A stretch of 64,000 bases of DNA from positions 228,209 through 292,208 of the forward strand of contig NZ_ANIJ01000022.1 in the NCBI RefSeq assembly GCF_000347035.1, given 5' to 3'. A program made the translations under genes and the position numbers. The notes under the pieces are model-generated. The model had not been told where the DNA came from. It ran no database searches and worked only from the letters and a program-made list of their open reading frames with translations. Source of the DNA: Leptospira sp. B5-022 (GTDB lineage Bacteria > Spirochaetota > Leptospiria > Leptospirales > Leptospiraceae). Positions 26,916-36,112 of the stretch are shown piece by piece (position 1 is the stretch's first letter; the number at the start of each line of letters is the position of its first letter).

Positions 26916-27434
26916 TTAAGGATCGATAACCGTTGCTTTTCCGATCCCAATATCCTTGATCTTTACTGAAAGTTCATTTGAACCTTTTTTACTTTCGAAA
27001 AATTCGATAAGCTGGTGCGAGATTTTTTTGCGTATACCGGAATGAGGTCGATCGTTCAGAAAATCGGTTTCACAAGTTTTTTCGGGGATTTTCCAATATC
27101 CGTCCAGGGAAATTTTATCTTCCGTTATTTGCCAAGTACCTTCCACTTCAATACCGCACGGAGAAGAAGGGAACGGTTTAGAGATTTTTCCGTCCGGGTT
27201 CAGAGAATAATCCAAATATGTTTTTTTTCCGGAAAGAATGATCGTCAGGTCCGGAATAAAGACTAGGATTGATTTTGTACTTAAAACCTTACGGAACGAA
27301 TCACCGGAGTTTTTTAATAATAAACTTTCATAATTAGGGGAGGATTCTTCCGCCGTGCCGGTGACGGGGTTTGGCTTATCACCGCAATTGAACAGTAAAA
27401 AAAATGTGAAGAGTGATATTATGATTTTAAACAT
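26916..27434 (-). CDS. Putative lipoprotein, unknown function
   Basis: The protein has 172 residues. The signal MFKIIISLFTFFLLFNCGDK has a lipobox ending at Cys17. The mature part is beta-rich, with GTWQITEDKISLDGYWKIPE resembling a lipocalin-like or 'copper resistance NlpE-like' strand pattern, but no clear family. It converges with the STAS/zinc-ribbon gene. Confidence 0.7.
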   Translation of the reverse strand: MFKIIISLFTFFLLFNCGDKPNPVTGTAEESSPNYESLLLKNSGDSFRKVLSTKSILVFIPDLTIILSGKKTYLDYSLNPDGKISKPFPSSPCGIEVEGTWQITEDKISLDGYWKIPEKTCETDFLNDRPHSGIRKKISHQLIEFFESKKGSNELSVKIKDIGIGKATVIDP

Positions 27435-27756
27435 TAGTTTGTACTCTTGATCATTCGAAGTGGGTCGATACGTTATTTTCCAGGTCGATTAGAAGCGAAA
27501 ATATATAGCCTACAAAAGATTATTTTTCATTTTCTAATCTTTCTATCGATGGCGAATTTAGGAAATAATTTTCCAACCTTGGGGACTGGGTTAGGAGTTG
27601 AAATCTTATTGACCTATCTTATTTCCTGTCAACGTAATTTTGGGTCGATCGAACCCTCGTTTCAAATTATATTTTTCGAAAGGGTTGGGCCGGTTTGCGG
27701 ATTCATTTTTTTATAGACTTGCCAGAAAAAAATCCGACTGGCGCTGTTACTATTAT

Positions 27757-30597
27757 ATGGGTACACAGACTTCTGACAAACGGGGTTTCGGACAAAAAAT
27801 CCTAGATCTTACTCTAGTTCTTCCGAGACTATTTTATTCCGGAATTCGGGCAAAACTCGCTTGGTTTACCGGAAGTCTGATCGTTCTAACGATTCTCATT
27901 CTTTCCTTCATTTATGTGAGGCAACAAACTGAGATCCTCACGGAAAGTTATGATAGGGAAGCCGCCATTTCCAGAAAGTATATTTCTTCTCTCGTTTTGG
28001 AATTGGATAATATTTCTCAAAGTTTGATCAGGATCGAGGAATTCCGGGACCGGGTCAGTAAACAAACGGAAGCATTAAAAAAATATAAAACAACTAAGAC
28101 CGTAGTCCAGGAAAACAAGGTCTCCTTTTTCGGGATCAAGACCAGTTTGTTCGGAGCTTTAGGAAAGAATAGGGTCCGTAAAACTTTGGACACGTACTAT
28201 TCCGCTTATCTTTCTAAAGATGAGATCCAAATCCTGGAAAAAAACATCCGTATTCAGCTTCAGCATGGTGGAGAAGAAGTCGTCAGCGATAAGGAATTTG
28301 CCCGCTTGCAAGGTATGGCAAAAAAATTCGTCTTTGCCGATAGAGAAGCGGGACTTGTTCGAAAACGTTTAGGCGAGTTAAAAGAAAATCAGGAAAAACC
28401 GGATCTAACGGAGATCTCAGCTGCGGAAGAAGAACTTCGCAAAAAATCACTTCTGGCAAGAAAACTCAGATCCGAACTGGATGAGAAGATTGTCAGCATT
28501 CTTGCAGAATCTAAAAAGAGAAAAATTAAAGAATTGGGATTGGACACCGGTAGGTTTAGAATCCAAACATTTCCAGTTTCAGGAATTATTACGGGAGAAG
28601 CGTCCGAGCCAACATTAGATACTAAAATTTTCGATTCAGAATCTTCTCTCAACCAAGCCCCTATGGAAGAAAATTTGGAAGACGGTTTAAAGTCGGCGCT
28701 CAATTCACTTCTGGAAGGTGCAGGAGTATTAGGAGAGATCCGTCCTACGTCTTTCCAGCAGAATGGTTTGGAATTGCAGGCCTTATATTCTCCTCATTTT
28801 AGAAATCCTGCATCTACGGAAAGAGCCAAATTATTAGAATCCAGAAGAGCCACCCTAGGACCTTGGAATAATTATTTAAAGGAAGAACAGGAAATTCTAT
28901 CAGAACTTTCTAAAATACCTCCTGTCTTAGAAACCAGGCTGAAGGAATTGAAGGAAAAAAAACCTCCGATCCCTCCATTCAAAGATAAAGAATTTAAGAA
29001 ACAGTATGCTCAATATGCTGCCTTGGTTCGAAAAAGAAATTTATTATACGCCACATATCTGCGAAACAATCCTCCAAAAGAAGAAGAGGAACTTGAAGTA
29101 GAGTCCTTCGGTTCTATCAGAGACTCGGCTTTAGAGGATCAGATCTTGCTCAGATTCAGACCGGACGGTTCCGACTACGCTAAATCGGTGCAATCGGAAG
29201 AAGGAAAAGAAATTTTCCAAAAACGTTGGAACGCCGTCAGGGAATGGATCTATTCGGGAGAAAGTGAAACCCCGACCGCAAAATTAAAAGCGCTCTTTCC
29301 GGATGGGATTATAGGGAATAGTAGAACGGAAGCAGAACAAATCCTTTGGAAATTGGACGTTACACCTTTAATTTCAGAAGTTTCCGACGATCTTCCTACG
29401 GTTGTGCTGGCCTCCAATTTTTCGGGAGTGATCCGGACTGTAGTGGATAGAACGGAAGGTTTGGAATCCATTCGCCGCAATAGGGATAGAGCAGTACTTT
29501 CCGCATTGGGGATCTGCGGGTTTTCCATTTTCTTAGCGGTGTTTATCTCAGGTTTTGTGGTCACAAAGATCAAACGTCTCATTCGAAATGCGGAACAAGT
29601 AGGTAGAGGAGACCTGAACGTTGAATTCGAGCAGGGCGGAAGCGATGAATTCGGAAATCTTTCCGTCGCACTCAATCAAATGGTGACCGGTCTTCGAGAA
29701 AGAGAGAAGATCAAGGGTATCCTCGGAAGTATGATCGACCCTGTGGTGATCGGTGAGGCGATGAAAGATCTAGCCGCCCTCAAAAGAGGTACCGAAAAAA
29801 GAGTGACCGCATTCTTCTCCGATGTAGCAGGATTTTCTAATATTAGCGAAAAGTTAAGCTCTGTGGAATTGTCGGAACTTCTAAACGAATATCTCTCCGC
29901 TATGACATTGATCCTAAAGGACCATGACGGAGTTTTGGATAAATACATCGGGGATGCGATCGTGGGGATTTTTAACGCACCGGTGGATGTGGAAGGTCAT
30001 TGTTTAAAAGCGACCCGCGCTTCCATCAAAATGTTGGAAAAACTGGAAGAGTTACGAGCCGGATGGAAGAAAGCCCAAAAATATATTCCGGATGCAAGAG
30101 ATATGCAGATCCGTATCGGTCTGAATACCGGGCTTGCTAAAGTTGGATTTATGGGAACGGATGCACTCGCATCTTATACAATGATGGGAGACACGGTAAA
30201 CCTCGCCGCCCGTTTGGAAGCTGCAGGTAAAGATTACGGAGTTTCCATCTTGGTTTCGGATTCAGTCCATTCTGAAATTAAGGATTCTATTTTTACAAGA
30301 AAACTAGATTTAGTCCGGGTGAAAGGTAAAAACGACCCTGTGATCCTTTACGAAGCAATCTCAGAATTGAAAGGTGTCGCTTCCGCCAAAAAAGAAATCG
30401 TCGGCTTATACGAAGAAGGTTTAACGTTATATTTGGACCGTAAATGGGATGCTGCCATTAAAAAGTTTAAAGAATCCGAAAAAGCAAAAGGTAAGGATGA
30501 TAAAGCGGTCCATTTACTCGTAGAAAGATGTAATGAGTATAAAAAAACCCCTCCGCCTGCTTCTTGGGACGGGGTGTATACGAGAGATCATAAATGA
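27757..30597 (+). CDS. Class III adenylate cyclase with long sensor domain and HAMP
   Basis: The protein has about 946 residues from the ATG at 27757. The frame is open from a TTG at 27640, but the extension has a mixed composition. TM1 is ARLAWF..SLIVLTILILSFIYV-like. A roughly 550-residue extracytoplasmic, highly charged and partly coiled-coil region follows, then TM2 (LGICGFSIFLAVFISGFVVT), a HAMP domain and the cyclase. The cyclase has metal aspartates in FFSDVAGFS and KYIGDAIVG, and the transition-state motif TMMGDTVNLAARLE. The C-terminal tail looks TPR-like (EEGLTLYLDRKWDAAIKKFK). It makes cAMP in response to an external signal. Confidence 0.9.
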   Translation: MGTQTSDKRGFGQKILDLTLVLPRLFYSGIRAKLAWFTGSLIVLTILILSFIYVRQQTEILTESYDREAAISRKYISSLVLELDNISQSLIRIEEFRDRVSKQTEALKKYKTTKTVVQENKVSFFGIKTSLFGALGKNRVRKTLDTYYSAYLSKDEIQILEKNIRIQLQHGGEEVVSDKEFARLQGMAKKFVFADREAGLVRKRLGELKENQEKPDLTEISAAEEELRKKSLLARKLRSELDEKIVSILAESKKRKIKELGLDTGRFRIQTFPVSGIITGEASEPTLDTKIFDSESSLNQAPMEENLEDGLKSALNSLLEGAGVLGEIRPTSFQQNGLELQALYSPHFRNPASTERAKLLESRRATLGPWNNYLKEEQEILSELSKIPPVLETRLKELKEKKPPIPPFKDKEFKKQYAQYAALVRKRNLLYATYLRNNPPKEEEELEVESFGSIRDSALEDQILLRFRPDGSDYAKSVQSEEGKEIFQKRWNAVREWIYSGESETPTAKLKALFPDGIIGNSRTEAEQILWKLDVTPLISEVSDDLPTVVLASNFSGVIRTVVDRTEGLESIRRNRDRAVLSALGICGFSIFLAVFISGFVVTKIKRLIRNAEQVGRGDLNVEFEQGGSDEFGNLSVALNQMVTGLREREKIKGILGSMIDPVVIGEAMKDLAALKRGTEKRVTAFFSDVAGFSNISEKLSSVELSELLNEYLSAMTLILKDHDGVLDKYIGDAIVGIFNAPVDVEGHCLKATRASIKMLEKLEELRAGWKKAQKYIPDARDMQIRIGLNTGLAKVGFMGTDALASYTMMGDTVNLAARLEAAGKDYGVSILVSDSVHSEIKDSIFTRKLDLVRVKGKNDPVILYEAISELKGVASAKKEIVGLYEEGLTLYLDRKWDAAIKKFKESEKAKGKDDKAVHLLVERCNEYKKTPPPASWDGVYTRDHK

Positions 30598-30599
30598 TC

Positions 30600-32456
30600 T
30601 TACTCTAGTTTAAAACCGGTCAATCTTTCGAAACGGTTTCGGAGAGAATATTCTAAAAGTTTTTCTTCCGAAATCAAAAACGCGGATCGTTTTGCCCGGG
30701 TGATCGCAGTATATAAGATCTCTTTTTTGAATAGTTCTAGGGAAACTTCGTCGGTATTTATGTCGGAAGGATCCGGTGGATAAATGATAAAAACGGAATC
30801 ATATTCGGAACCCTGGGATTTATGTACTGTGATCGCAAATGCAGGTTCGTGAGGAGGAAGGGTATCCAAAGCAAAGTCCCTGATCTCTCCTTCTATATAG
30901 AATAATGCCCTGAGTTCAATTCCACCGTTCGGAGTTTGGACTTCTAAAACCAATCCGGTATCCCCATTATAAACTCCTCTCACTCGATCGTTTTTTGTGA
31001 TGAGTATCGGAAGTCCCGAAAAATACGTTTTGGTCCCAATCTGGACTAACTTTCCCTTTTTATGATGAAGAATAAGTTCCGTTAATTCCTTATTGATGTA
31101 ATCGCTTCCAAAAATCCCGTTTCTAAGAATAGTTAGTATCTTAAATCGATTTAGATCCTTGTTTAAATAATTCTTTAATTCCTGAGGAGAATCAGGGTCG
31201 GGGAGTCTGGAAAGTCCGGGTAAAATTTTTTCTTCCGCGGTTCTTTTTAAAAATTCCTTCCATTCTTTTTTATAGCCCGTTCCAAAATTTTGGTTCCCTG
31301 CAAGTGTTTGGTCACGGGCTTCAAGAGGCTGCCCCTTCTTGGGCAGGCTCTTATAATCCAATCGGGTTTGATAAAAACCGTGTGCGGAATTAATGAAGAT
31401 AGTATCTAGATGCGATGTTTTCGGAAGATTTTCTTGGAATTCGGATAGAGAAATATTTTCCTTTACACAAAGTTCTGCCGCTTTGGAAATAGAAGAAAAT
31501 TCTTCTTCCTGCCTGTGGCTTATTTTAAGTTCTATTAGATTTTCAGAATTTATTCTTTTTAAGGATTTAACTAAGTCGGATAATACCGCGCCTGCTTCTA
31601 CGCTTGGCAATTGGTTCGGGTCCCCTAAAAGTATAAATCTAAAATTTTCGGAACCGAAAGATAAGGCTTCCATCAATCTATACATCATATGGAGATCCAC
31701 CATGGATACCTCGTCCAAGATGATGACTCGATAGGGGAGAGGGAAATTTATTCCGTATTTATAATTTCTTTTCCTAGGATTGTATTCTAAAAGTCTATGT
31801 AAAGTGGAAGTGGGGATCTCGGAGATAGAATCATCCAACCTGTTTTTTGTGCGTAAATTCGAGATCGTATTTTCCAAGGATTCTTTTAATCTTTGAGCGG
31901 CCCTTCCCGTTGGAGCCGCAAGTCCGATCTGCTTTAGATCATAGCCTAAACGTAAAAGCCCACGGATCACATTAGCCACCACTGTGGTTTTTCCGGTGCC
32001 CGGCCCGCCTGTAAGAACAAAAAAAGGAAATTTAAGGGCTTTTTCTAAGGCCTCTTTTTGCTCGCCTTCTCCGCAAAGAATGTACTCTTTACCGCCTCTT
32101 TTAATGGAAAGAGGATTAGAAACGGTAAGTTCTTCTAAAACTTCCTGGATTTTTTCAGGTTTTGTTGTGGGACCGGTCTTAAGTAGATTTTTAAAACCTT
32201 CCTCCACCGAAGTTAGCTGGCCGTATATTTTAGTAAAATATAATAGATTATCTCGTTTTTTGAATAATAGATCGGAGATAGGATCTTTTTCGGAAAATGG
32301 TACAGCGAGATTGCCGATCTTGGCGGCTTGGACAAGGGAAAGATTCCAGGCGAATAAAACCTCGTATGGAATTCCTTTTGCAAATGCGGAAAATTCCTTG
32401 GTGAGAAAACTAGCGTATTCTCGGTCTAAAATTGTTTCGAGGGATTCTTTTTTCAT
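30600..32456 (-). CDS. recD: RecD, exodeoxyribonuclease V alpha subunit
   Basis: The protein has 618 residues. It is a superfamily 1B helicase with Walker A FFVLTGGPGTGKTTVVANVI at about 147-160, motif II YRVIILDEVSMVDLHMM, and the UvrD-like C-terminal PAFAITVHKSQGSEYDSVFI. It is the fast 5'-3' motor of RecBCD. The start overlaps the recB stop by 4 bp. The stop lies 2 bp from the convergent cyclase stop, leaving no room for a terminator between them. Confidence 0.95.
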   Translation of the reverse strand: MKKESLETILDREYASFLTKEFSAFAKGIPYEVLFAWNLSLVQAAKIGNLAVPFSEKDPISDLLFKKRDNLLYFTKIYGQLTSVEEGFKNLLKTGPTTKPEKIQEVLEELTVSNPLSIKRGGKEYILCGEGEQKEALEKALKFPFFVLTGGPGTGKTTVVANVIRGLLRLGYDLKQIGLAAPTGRAAQRLKESLENTISNLRTKNRLDDSISEIPTSTLHRLLEYNPRKRNYKYGINFPLPYRVIILDEVSMVDLHMMYRLMEALSFGSENFRFILLGDPNQLPSVEAGAVLSDLVKSLKRINSENLIELKISHRQEEEFSSISKAAELCVKENISLSEFQENLPKTSHLDTIFINSAHGFYQTRLDYKSLPKKGQPLEARDQTLAGNQNFGTGYKKEWKEFLKRTAEEKILPGLSRLPDPDSPQELKNYLNKDLNRFKILTILRNGIFGSDYINKELTELILHHKKGKLVQIGTKTYFSGLPILITKNDRVRGVYNGDTGLVLEVQTPNGGIELRALFYIEGEIRDFALDTLPPHEPAFAITVHKSQGSEYDSVFIIYPPDPSDINTDEVSLELFKKEILYTAITRAKRSAFLISEEKLLEYSLRNRFERLTGFKLE

Positions 32457-35400
32457 TCTTTTTCCGCCGAAATTTTATTTTTCAAATCCAGGGTCTCTTT
32501 TATCTTCTCTTTTGAAATTTTTACGAATTCAGGATCAAGATCCTGATAAAAGATCCCTCGTCCCAATCGGTTCGGATCCGTTCCTCGTAAAAATACAAAA
32601 TACATCCCTCCTAAAAGTTTGGGATCGTATTTTGTTCCATACTTGAATCTCAACCAATCATCCAGAACGACCGAATAGATCGCCAACTGCAAAGAGTAAG
32701 ATTCCTGTATTTTTTCCCTTAGATAGTTTTCCGAATAAGGATCTTCTCCGAAATTCGAAGAGAGTCGATTGGACTTCCAATCTAAGATCCAATATTTTCC
32801 TTCCGAACGAAATATTAGATCCAAGGTTCCCTTTAATAAGTCGCCATTCCCGGTTTGTCCCGGGATTTTTAAAAAGAAATCCACCTCATGTTTTCTTTCT
32901 AAAGGAGAAATTTCACAAAGTGAGATATTTTTTTTCGAATGTGATAATGGGGTTTTGAGAGTATTCCAAAATAATTCCGAGATCTTTTTTGCAAATAAAT
33001 CCAATTGTTCGGGGTTATCACCGTAACCGTAAGACTTTAGAATATTTTTATATGATCTTAAGATATTTTCCGGGATTTGTTTTGGAGATATTACATTTTG
33101 ATAAATACTGAAATCTTCCGTTTCCAAAAGTTGATGGAGCAAATTCCCCATTTTATTGGAAGAGGGGAGTTCTTCTTCTCTTGATTCATCCGGCGTTTCA
33201 TCCGTTTTAAACGATTTTGTTTCGGAAACCTGGAATCCTAACCCCTCCGAAGTAAAAAACGAGTCCAAAGATGAATAACTTTCTAGGATAACTTTTCTTT
33301 TTTCAGCTTTGTCCGGCCAAATTTCGACGGAGCGTAAGATCTCTGGACCTTCTTCTTTTATTCGATCGAGTGTTAAACCGGAAATCGTTTTATGGTTTCG
33401 GATCCATTCCTGTTCGTATTTACCCTCTTCATTCTCCCAAAATCTCGCAACGGAAGAATCTTCCGGAAATTCGGATACTGCAGCTTGAAAGGATTTTCGG
33501 AATAATTCCAAAGGACGTTTCGTATCGGGTTCTGCGAGTAATGGAAAATAAAATTTGTACATTGCCCGAGTAAGAGCCACATAATACAATCTTTTGTCCT
33601 CATTGACCGTAGTATAAACGGCTTCTTCCTCCTTATTATTTTCCAGATCTATAATACGTTTTTCGCCTTCCCTATATTCCGAAAATTTTTTCCTTTGAGC
33701 ACCCCAACCTGAAAATCCTCCGAATAAAAATACGATCGGAAATTCTAACCCTTTACAGGAATGGATTGTGGAAATTTTGACCCTGTCTTCTTCCGAATCT
33801 TTTTCTAAATAATCTTTTTCGTCCTCTTTGGATACCATTTTGGATTCCAAATAAGTGATAAGCTCTCCTAAGGTCTGATCCGACTTGGACGCTTTTTCGG
33901 TTAAGAAGAAGAATATCTGTTTGAAGTTCGTGATTTTTCTTTCCCAATCCTGTCTAGCTTCCTGTGGAAGGGGAGAAGCTAATTTACTTTCCGTTAAGAT
34001 AGAACCGAATAAACCAGGGAAATCTTTTTTACGTGAGAATTTTCTCCAAGTTTCCAGAAGCCTCTTTTCTCCGGACTCTATCGGATATTCCTCGTAATTT
34101 TGTAGATTTTCAGGAGATACGCAGAATAGATCCGATATTAACAATTTGTAAAATGAATCCCTACTTCCTTCTTCATTTAAACATTGGAGGATCTCCCTCA
34201 CTCGTATCGCTTCCGGAGATCCGAATAATCCGGTTTGTTTGGAATAGGTATACGGGATCCCTCTAACCTTAAATTGTCTTTTTAAAAATTCTAAATCGTT
34301 CTCTCCCCGGACCAAAATCGAAATGTCCGACCAACTCAGTTTTTCGGGAGAAGAATATCCCTCTTTTTTAATATAGATCTCCGACTTTTCGGACACCAGA
34401 TGAATAATTTCCTCCGCTATAAATTTGGAGTATTGGTCTTTTAATCGATCCGCGTTGCTCTCTTTAGAAAGTGAGAACACGTTTAAAGCTGCACGATTAC
34501 TTGTATCGGAATATAAAATGGCCTTTCCCGGATTTTCCGGCGACTTTACATGCACATATTCTATGGGTAAAAATCCCGTTTCTTCGATGGGAAACCATTC
34601 TCCCTTTACACTTCCGAAAAGTGAATTATAAGAAGAGATCAGCTCGGGTAAGGATCTACGATTTGTGTCCAATTCCGGATATACGATAGAAGAAGCCGCA
34701 AATTTTCCACCGGAATCAAATTCTCTTTTTGCCGCCAAATAAGTGCCTAAGTCCGCCCCTCTGAAACCGTAAATGGATTGTTTTGCATCTCCGATCAGGA
34801 AAAGTTTTCCTTCCGTTTCGGCATTGGAAGATCTTTCCAAGAATAATATTCTAAAAATATTATATTGATCCGGATCCGTATCTTGGAATTCGTCTATGAT
34901 CCCAAAACGAAACCTTTTTTTCAGCTCTGCTACTAATTCAGGATTTTTCTCCAATGAATCGGATAACCCCAGGATCATATCACCGTATGTGATCGAATTA
35001 TCCTCTTCTTTGATCTTTACGGAATCTTCCGCTAAATCTTCCGCGAGAGAAACGAGGAAAGAAGAAAGAGAAGATTCTAACGAACTTAAGCTTGAGGAAA
35101 GTTTTCTGATTTTTTCTCTTTCTATCGTATAAGAAAGATATCCGGGTTCAGAAGTTGCAGTTTTTAATTCCTCGTCGGAAAGAAGAACGGATTCTATTCC
35201 GGAACTTTCTCCTCTTTTCAGATCCAAGATCTTTTTGAGAGCAAGTGTGAACGGAAATGGTGAAAATGGTTCGGAGGAATCGACGAGCTTGTTTAGAGAA
35301 TCTTGAAATTCGGTTTGGCGGCTTGCAAGCGCCTTGTATTTATTTGTATTGATCTTTTTTTTAAGGGAATCCTGAAATTCTAAAAATTTAGGAAGAATAG

Positions 35401-36112
35401 ATTGGATTTCCAAAAATACATTCTTAATAGAAGCGATCTGCGGAAATTCCTGGGGGCGGGGAAGAAGTTGGATCGATTCGGGAGAAGAAACTTTTTTTAC
35501 CGCGAGACCGGATACAAAATTTTCCCAAGTAGTTCCCTGAAATCCGTCATTATAAAAACGATTCGCTTGTGAAAGTATGAAGGGGAGAAGTTCCTTAGGA
35601 TATTTTCCACCGAACTCCGCACGCATCCTTCTATACAATGCCTTGGATACGACAGAAAATTCTTCGATTAGTTCGGAATTTTCGGAGCTGCCGGATTCCA
35701 GAGAATATTCCTTTGAGATTTTATGAGCAAACCCATGAATGGTGGAAATATAAGCTTGATCCAAACGAGACGCCTGGTTCAAAAAATAATCCAGCTCTTT
35801 GGATTCTTCTTCCGTTGGAGATTCAAGTTTTTCTAATCTTTGGATCGTATTTTTTAATTCGGCGCGTATTCTACCTTTGAGTTCCGACGCTGCCTTATCC
35901 GTATAAGTAAGTACTAATATAGATTCGATTCCGAAAGGAGGTTTTTCGGAACTTAAAGAAGTTTTAAAGGAATCTTTTAGTATTTTCAGTACAAGAAATA
36001 CGATCGTATGCGTTTTTCCCGTTCCGGCAGATGCGCCGATAAAACCGTTCTTTGTAATATCGATTTGGTCTGCGAAAGAACTTGCTATCGGTTCTAGTTT
36101 ACTTTTCTGCAT
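32453..36112 (-). CDS. recB: RecB, exodeoxyribonuclease V beta subunit
   Basis: The protein has 1219 residues. Walker A is FIGASAGTGKTHTIVFLVLK at about 24-43, motif II is FGIIDEFQDTDPDQYNIFRI, and there is a helicase motif V region in KISTIHSCKGLEFPIVFLFG. The nuclease domain near residue 1100 has GTLDLIFRSEGKYWILDWKS with the catalytic D...DWK. It is the 3'-5' helicase and sole nuclease of the complex. It overlaps recC by 14 bp and recD by 4 bp, in an operon order of recC-recB-recD. Confidence 0.96.
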   Translation of the reverse strand: MQKSKLEPIASSFADQIDITKNGFIGASAGTGKTHTIVFLVLKILKDSFKTSLSSEKPPFGIESILVLTYTDKAASELKGRIRAELKNTIQRLEKLESPTEEESKELDYFLNQASRLDQAYISTIHGFAHKISKEYSLESGSSENSELIEEFSVVSKALYRRMRAEFGGKYPKELLPFILSQANRFYNDGFQGTTWENFVSGLAVKKVSSPESIQLLPRPQEFPQIASIKNVFLEIQSILPKFLEFQDSLKKKINTNKYKALASRQTEFQDSLNKLVDSSEPFSPFPFTLALKKILDLKRGESSGIESVLLSDEELKTATSEPGYLSYTIEREKIRKLSSSLSSLESSLSSFLVSLAEDLAEDSVKIKEEDNSITYGDMILGLSDSLEKNPELVAELKKRFRFGIIDEFQDTDPDQYNIFRILFLERSSNAETEGKLFLIGDAKQSIYGFRGADLGTYLAAKREFDSGGKFAASSIVYPELDTNRRSLPELISSYNSLFGSVKGEWFPIEETGFLPIEYVHVKSPENPGKAILYSDTSNRAALNVFSLSKESNADRLKDQYSKFIAEEIIHLVSEKSEIYIKKEGYSSPEKLSWSDISILVRGENDLEFLKRQFKVRGIPYTYSKQTGLFGSPEAIRVREILQCLNEEGSRDSFYKLLISDLFCVSPENLQNYEEYPIESGEKRLLETWRKFSRKKDFPGLFGSILTESKLASPLPQEARQDWERKITNFKQIFFFLTEKASKSDQTLGELITYLESKMVSKEDEKDYLEKDSEEDRVKISTIHSCKGLEFPIVFLFGGFSGWGAQRKKFSEYREGEKRIIDLENNKEEEAVYTTVNEDKRLYYVALTRAMYKFYFPLLAEPDTKRPLELFRKSFQAAVSEFPEDSSVARFWENEEGKYEQEWIRNHKTISGLTLDRIKEEGPEILRSVEIWPDKAEKRKVILESYSSLDSFFTSEGLGFQVSETKSFKTDETPDESREEELPSSNKMGNLLHQLLETEDFSIYQNVISPKQIPENILRSYKNILKSYGYGDNPEQLDLFAKKISELFWNTLKTPLSHSKKNISLCEISPLERKHEVDFFLKIPGQTGNGDLLKGTLDLIFRSEGKYWILDWKSNRLSSNFGEDPYSENYLREKIQESYSLQLAIYSVVLDDWLRFKYGTKYDPKLLGGMYFVFLRGTDPNRLGRGIFYQDLDPEFVKISKEKIKETLDLKNKISAEKE

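Noticed and set aside
27640..27756. Upstream TTG extension of the adenylate cyclase
   Set aside because: The 39-residue extension lacks a ribosome site and is rich in rare-looking aromatic/basic residues; the ATG at 27757 is preferred but not certain.
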